From positions 1 to 8,451 of the forward strand of contig USSH01000096.1 of the NCBI GenBank assembly GCA_900557435.1: a DNA stretch of 8,451 nucleotides, read 5' to 3'. The translations under genes were made by a program, and so were the position numbers. This document shows positions 6,129 through 8,451 of this stretch, in pieces; within the stretch, counting starts at the first letter, position 1, and each line of letters opens with the position of its first letter. This stretch comes from an uncultured Coprococcus sp. (GTDB lineage Bacteria; Bacillota; Clostridia; Lachnospirales; Lachnospiraceae). The notes below the pieces were generated by a model, which ran no database searches, was not told the DNA's origin, and was given only the letters and a program-made list of their open reading frames with translations.

Positions 6129-7832
6129 CTATCTTGCATTTGCCTTGAGAAGCTCTGCAACCTCCGTCTCTGTTGCAAGCGAGAGTGCCTTTGCCGTCAG
6201 CTCGTCCGCTTCAGCCTTCGACCACTTTGCTATCGTTCCTCTTGTCGCAAGGACTGATGTGGCACTGACTGAAAACTCTCCCAGCCCAAATGATATGAGA
6301 AGCGGAATGAGTAGTGGATCTGCTGCTGCCTCACCGCACATGCCAACCATGATGCCTGCTGCATTTGCCGCCTCGATGATGTTCTTCATGGAGCGGAGAA
6401 CTGCAGGATTGTATGATGAGTACAGATAGGCAACCTTAGCGTTTCCTCTGTCAACCGCCATGGTGTACTGCGTCAGGTCATTTGTGCCTATGCTGAAGAA
6501 GTCTGCCTCCTTTGCAAGCAGGTCTGCTATGAGACTTGCCGCAGGAGTTTCTATCATTGCACCGACCTGGATATCCTTGTTGTATGCTACATTCTCAGCG
6601 TCAAGCTCAACCATAAGCTCCTTTACAAGAGCCTTCACACTTCTGATCTCATCAACACATGTGACAAGCGGTACCATGATCTTGATATCGCCAAATGCAC
6701 TCGCACGGAGAAGTGCCCTCAGCTGTACTCTGTATGAATCTTTATTCTGCAGGCAATATCTCACTGCTCTGAAACCTAAGAACGGATTATCCTCTTTCTC
6801 GAGTCCAAGGTATGGGATATCCTTGTCACCGCCCACATCGAGGGTTCTGATGATGACTTCCCTACCTTCCATGGTCTCAGCTGCTGCCTTGTATGCCTGG
6901 AACTGCTCTTCCTCAGATGGGAGCTCCGATGCGCCCATGAACAGAAACTCTGTTCTGAAAAGGCCAACGCCCTCTCCGTCGCATGCAGCAACCTGCTTTG
7001 CATCCTCCAGATTACCAATATTGCCATACAAATGTACCTTTACACCGTCAGCTGTGACTGTGTCTTTGCCTCTATATACCTCAAGGAGTGCCTTGTCGCT
7101 AAGATATTTCTCTCTCTTTGCCTGATATTCGTCTATCTCTTCCTGGGACGGATCGAGTATGCAGATTCCATCGCATCCGTCAACTACTGCCATCATGCCA
7201 TCTGAAACCTTGTCCACTATTCCGTCCACGCTGAGTACCGCCGGTATCTCCAGCGCCCTCGCAAGAATAGCAGAGTGGGATGTCTTGCCGCCAACCGCGG
7301 TGATGATTCCTGCCACATTCTCCTTGACGATTCCCGCTGTCATGGAAGGGGTAAGATCCTCAGCCACAAGAATCGTTCCGGCTAGAACCTCTGATATGTT
7401 CACGTCCGGCGTGCCAGTAAGTATCTTGAGCATTCTCACCTTGATGTCACCGATATCTGTTGCTCTCTGTCTTGTGAGCTCATCATCAGCCATCTGGAAC
7501 ATTCCTGCAAACATGTCACATGTACTCTCAAATGCCGCCTCTGCACAGGTTCCGCTCATGATAGATCCCTTTGTTATCTCGTCCATTCCCGGATCTGTGA
7601 GGAGCAGTATGTGTCCCTCAAGTATCTCCGCATTGTGCTCTCCGACACTCTCCTTCATGGCCTCTGCCATGGCATGAGTCTTCTCTGTAAATGCTGCAAC
7701 TGCATCGTCATATCTCTTGATCTCTGCATCTGTATCTATGATCGTTCTGTTCTCATATTCCGGCTTTGCGTCAGATATGATCACAACCTTTCCAACGCCG
7801 TAGCCGGCTGAACCCGCGATTCCTTTATTCAT
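6129..7832 (-). CDS. ptsI: PTS enzyme I (phosphoenolpyruvate-protein phosphotransferase)
   Basis: This cytoplasmic enzyme takes phosphate from PEP onto its own histidine and hands it to HPr, the first step of the sugar phosphotransferase system. The length of 567 aa is normal for the family (about 570-575). The N-terminal part (about 1-225) holds the HPr-binding helices and the swivelling phosphohistidine domain with GGKTSHSAI, catalytic His186. The C-terminal PEP-binding barrel (about 255-540) has LFRTEFLFM (Arg293), IRTLDVGGDKD (Arg329), IETPAA (Glu428), SIGTNDLTQY (Asn451, Asp452) and GMCGE (Cys499, the usual acid/base cysteine). All key residues are intact. GGAGG lies 7 bases before the ATG. 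It follows ptsH on the same strand after 137 bases, a gap with a possible promoter and a strong stem-loop, so expression may be partly separate from fruA-ptsH. A hairpin terminator at 5969-6011 ends the unit. Confidence 0.98.
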   Translation of the reverse strand: MNKGIAGSAGYGVGKVVIISDAKPEYENRTIIDTDAEIKRYDDAVAAFTEKTHAMAEAMKESVGEHNAEILEGHILLLTDPGMDEITKGSIMSGTCAEAAFESTCDMFAGMFQMADDELTRQRATDIGDIKVRMLKILTGTPDVNISEVLAGTILVAEDLTPSMTAGIVKENVAGIITAVGGKTSHSAILARALEIPAVLSVDGIVDKVSDGMMAVVDGCDGICILDPSQEEIDEYQAKREKYLSDKALLEVYRGKDTVTADGVKVHLYGNIGNLEDAKQVAACDGEGVGLFRTEFLFMGASELPSEEEQFQAYKAAAETMEGREVIIRTLDVGGDKDIPYLGLEKEDNPFLGFRAVRYCLQNKDSYRVQLRALLRASAFGDIKIMVPLVTCVDEIRSVKALVKELMVELDAENVAYNKDIQVGAMIETPAASLIADLLAKEADFFSIGTNDLTQYTMAVDRGNAKVAYLYSSYNPAVLRSMKNIIEAANAAGIMVGMCGEAAADPLLIPLLISFGLGEFSVSATSVLATRGTIAKWSKAEADELTAKALSLATETEVAELLKANAR

Positions 7833-7861
7833 AAGAAAACCTCCAATTATTCTCTATACAA

Positions 7862-7890
7862 CAAATGGTACTCCAGTCGAGTACCATTTG
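7862..7890 (-). promoter_or_regulatory. Perfect 12-bp inverted repeat in the ptsI leader
   Basis: CAAATGGTACTC (7862-7873) pairs fully with GAGTACCATTTG (7879-7890) around the five-base loop CAGTC. It lies 17 bases upstream of the ptsI ribosome site. There is no T run on either side, so it is not a standard terminator. It could be an mRNA processing or stability hairpin, an attenuation element, or a DNA operator with GTAC half-sites. A weaker hairpin (7906-7925, one mismatch) lies just upstream. Confidence 0.75.
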
Positions 7891-7929
7891 CCTGTAACCT
7901 GTACTGAAGTCTGATTTCAGATTTCATAT

Positions 7930-7957
7930 ATAATAGTCCGCTTCGACGTCAGGGCAA
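7930..7957 (-). promoter_or_regulatory. Possible internal promoter for ptsI
   Basis: On the minus strand TTGCCC (7957-7952) and TATTAT (7935-7930) are 16 bases apart. Transcription would start near 7922 and the leader would contain the 12-bp stem-loop. The region is A/T-rich and the match was made by eye, so this is a weak call. Confidence 0.35.
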
Positions 7958-7969
7958 TGCACTTATATA

Positions 7970-8233
7970 TTACTCGCCAAATCCTGACTCGATGAGCTCA
8001 ACTGCCTTTGCAAGAGCCTCCTTCTCATCTGCACCGTCACACTCTACTGTAACCTCTGCGCCGCACTTGATGCATGCAGCGATGATGAGCATTACGCTCT
8101 TTGCATTGATCTTCTTGCCTGCTACGTCAAGAGTTACTGCGCATGAGAACTTTGTCATCTCCTTTGCAAATACTCCTGCTGGTCTCATATGAAGTCCCTG
8201 TTCATTTTTAATCACCACTGTTTTTGATACCAT
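7970..8233 (-). CDS. ptsH: PTS phosphocarrier protein HPr
   Basis: This 87-aa cytoplasmic protein carries phosphate from enzyme I to the sugar-specific EIIA domains. The active site is GLHMRPA with His15. Ser46 sits in NAKSVM, the place where HPr kinase/phosphorylase acts in Gram-positive bacteria to signal carbon catabolite repression through CcpA. The stretch after Ser46 (LIIAACIKCGAEV) differs from the more usual GVMSLG form of Bacillus and carries two Cys. The start at 8233 has AGGAG about 8 bases upstream. It follows the fructose EIIC gene after 35 bases on the same strand, so both are probably co-transcribed. The length is typical. Confidence 0.98.
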   Translation of the reverse strand: MVSKTVVIKNEQGLHMRPAGVFAKEMTKFSCAVTLDVAGKKINAKSVMLIIAACIKCGAEVTVECDGADEKEALAKAVELIESGFGE

Positions 8234-8268
8234 AATAATTCTCCTGTCTGTTCATTACGCCTTTATTT

Positions 8269-8451
8269 TCACTTTACTTTTTTCTTTAATGCTGAAAGAA
8301 TTAATGCTCCAACTATACTTCCTACTGCAAGTGCAAATATATACATAAGCCAGTTGCCAACAACCGGAAATACAAATACACCACCATGAGGTGCCCTCAA
8401 TGTACATCCAAATGCCATTGACATTGCCCCTGCAAGTCCGGAGCCAATGAT
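8269..8451 (-). CDS. fruA: C-terminal end of fructose-type PTS EIIC (5' part outside window)
   Basis: Sixty residues and a TGA stop (8271-8269) are visible. They include GSGLAGAMSMAFG, the conserved LRAPHGGVFVFPVVGN and a last membrane helix (LMYIFALAVGSIVGALILSAL) ending in a Lys-rich tail. This is the end of the fructose-family EIIC, the membrane channel that brings in sugar while it is phosphorylated. No EIIA or EIIB part follows it, so if these are fused they lie upstream, outside the window. It is followed closely by ptsH. Mannitol or other substrates within the fructose superfamily cannot be excluded, so the gene symbol is less certain than the family. Confidence 0.85.
   Translation of the reverse strand: MIGSGLAGAMSMAFGCTLRAPHGGVFVFPVVGNWLMYIFALAVGSIVGALILSALKKKVK

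Noticed and set aside
6460..7125. Plus-strand open frame of 221 codons opposite ptsI
   Set aside because: It lies wholly inside the certain ptsI gene on the other strand, has a Ser/Leu-rich shadow composition and no protein motif.
7862..7890. Terminator of ptsH
   Set aside because: The stem is strong, but no run of T follows on either strand.

Overview
The window looks like chromosomal DNA from a low-to-moderate G+C Gram-positive anaerobe of the class Clostridia, most likely a gut Lachnospiraceae. The reasons are: an HPr of 87 residues with both His15 and Ser46; ptsH and ptsI placed directly after a fructose-type EIIC; strong AGGAGG-type ribosome binding sites; U-tract terminators; and large secreted modular CHAP proteins with Gram-positive wall-binding repeats. 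The genus is an inference and cannot be fixed from this sequence alone.

Left part (1-4880, minus strand): two secreted multidomain proteins sit head to tail with a 40-base gap and probably form an operon. The upstream gene (4880-2367, 837 aa) has a signal peptide, a CHAP amidase/peptidase domain, an SH3-like module, Ig-like segments, six His/Cys CxxC modules and a basic, aromatic-rich C-terminal repeat array like wall-binding repeats. The downstream gene (2326 to beyond base 1, at least 775 aa) has a signal peptide, a different CHAP domain, almost the same SH3-like module, one CxxC module, a ricin-B-like lectin, an Fn3-like segment, a C-type lectin domain with EPN and WND motifs, and the start of a Listeria-Bacteroides repeat. 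The shared SH3-like module is about 91% identical in DNA over about 230 bases, while the flanking domains are unrelated or far diverged.

Middle part (4881-5520): a small XRE-type regulator is transcribed divergently from the secreted-protein operon. The intergenic region has a perfect 19-bp direct repeat in front of the regulator, and an 8-bp inverted repeat with a related core over the putative promoter of the secreted operon. A strong bidirectional terminator separates the regulator from a convergent gene for a 100-aa basic protein of unknown function (5819-5517).

Right part (5820-8451, minus strand): the end of a fructose-type PTS EIIC gene, then ptsH (HPr) and ptsI (enzyme I), closed by a hairpin terminator at 5969-6011. 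Enzyme I takes phosphate from PEP to its His186 and passes it to HPr His15, which feeds the sugar-specific EII proteins. A 137-base ptsH-ptsI gap with a possible promoter and a perfect 12-bp stem-loop suggests that ptsI is partly uncoupled from ptsH.

The most interesting part is the paired lectin/amidase operon with its shuffled module and its possible dedicated divergent regulator. The PTS part is ordinary apart from the ptsI leader.
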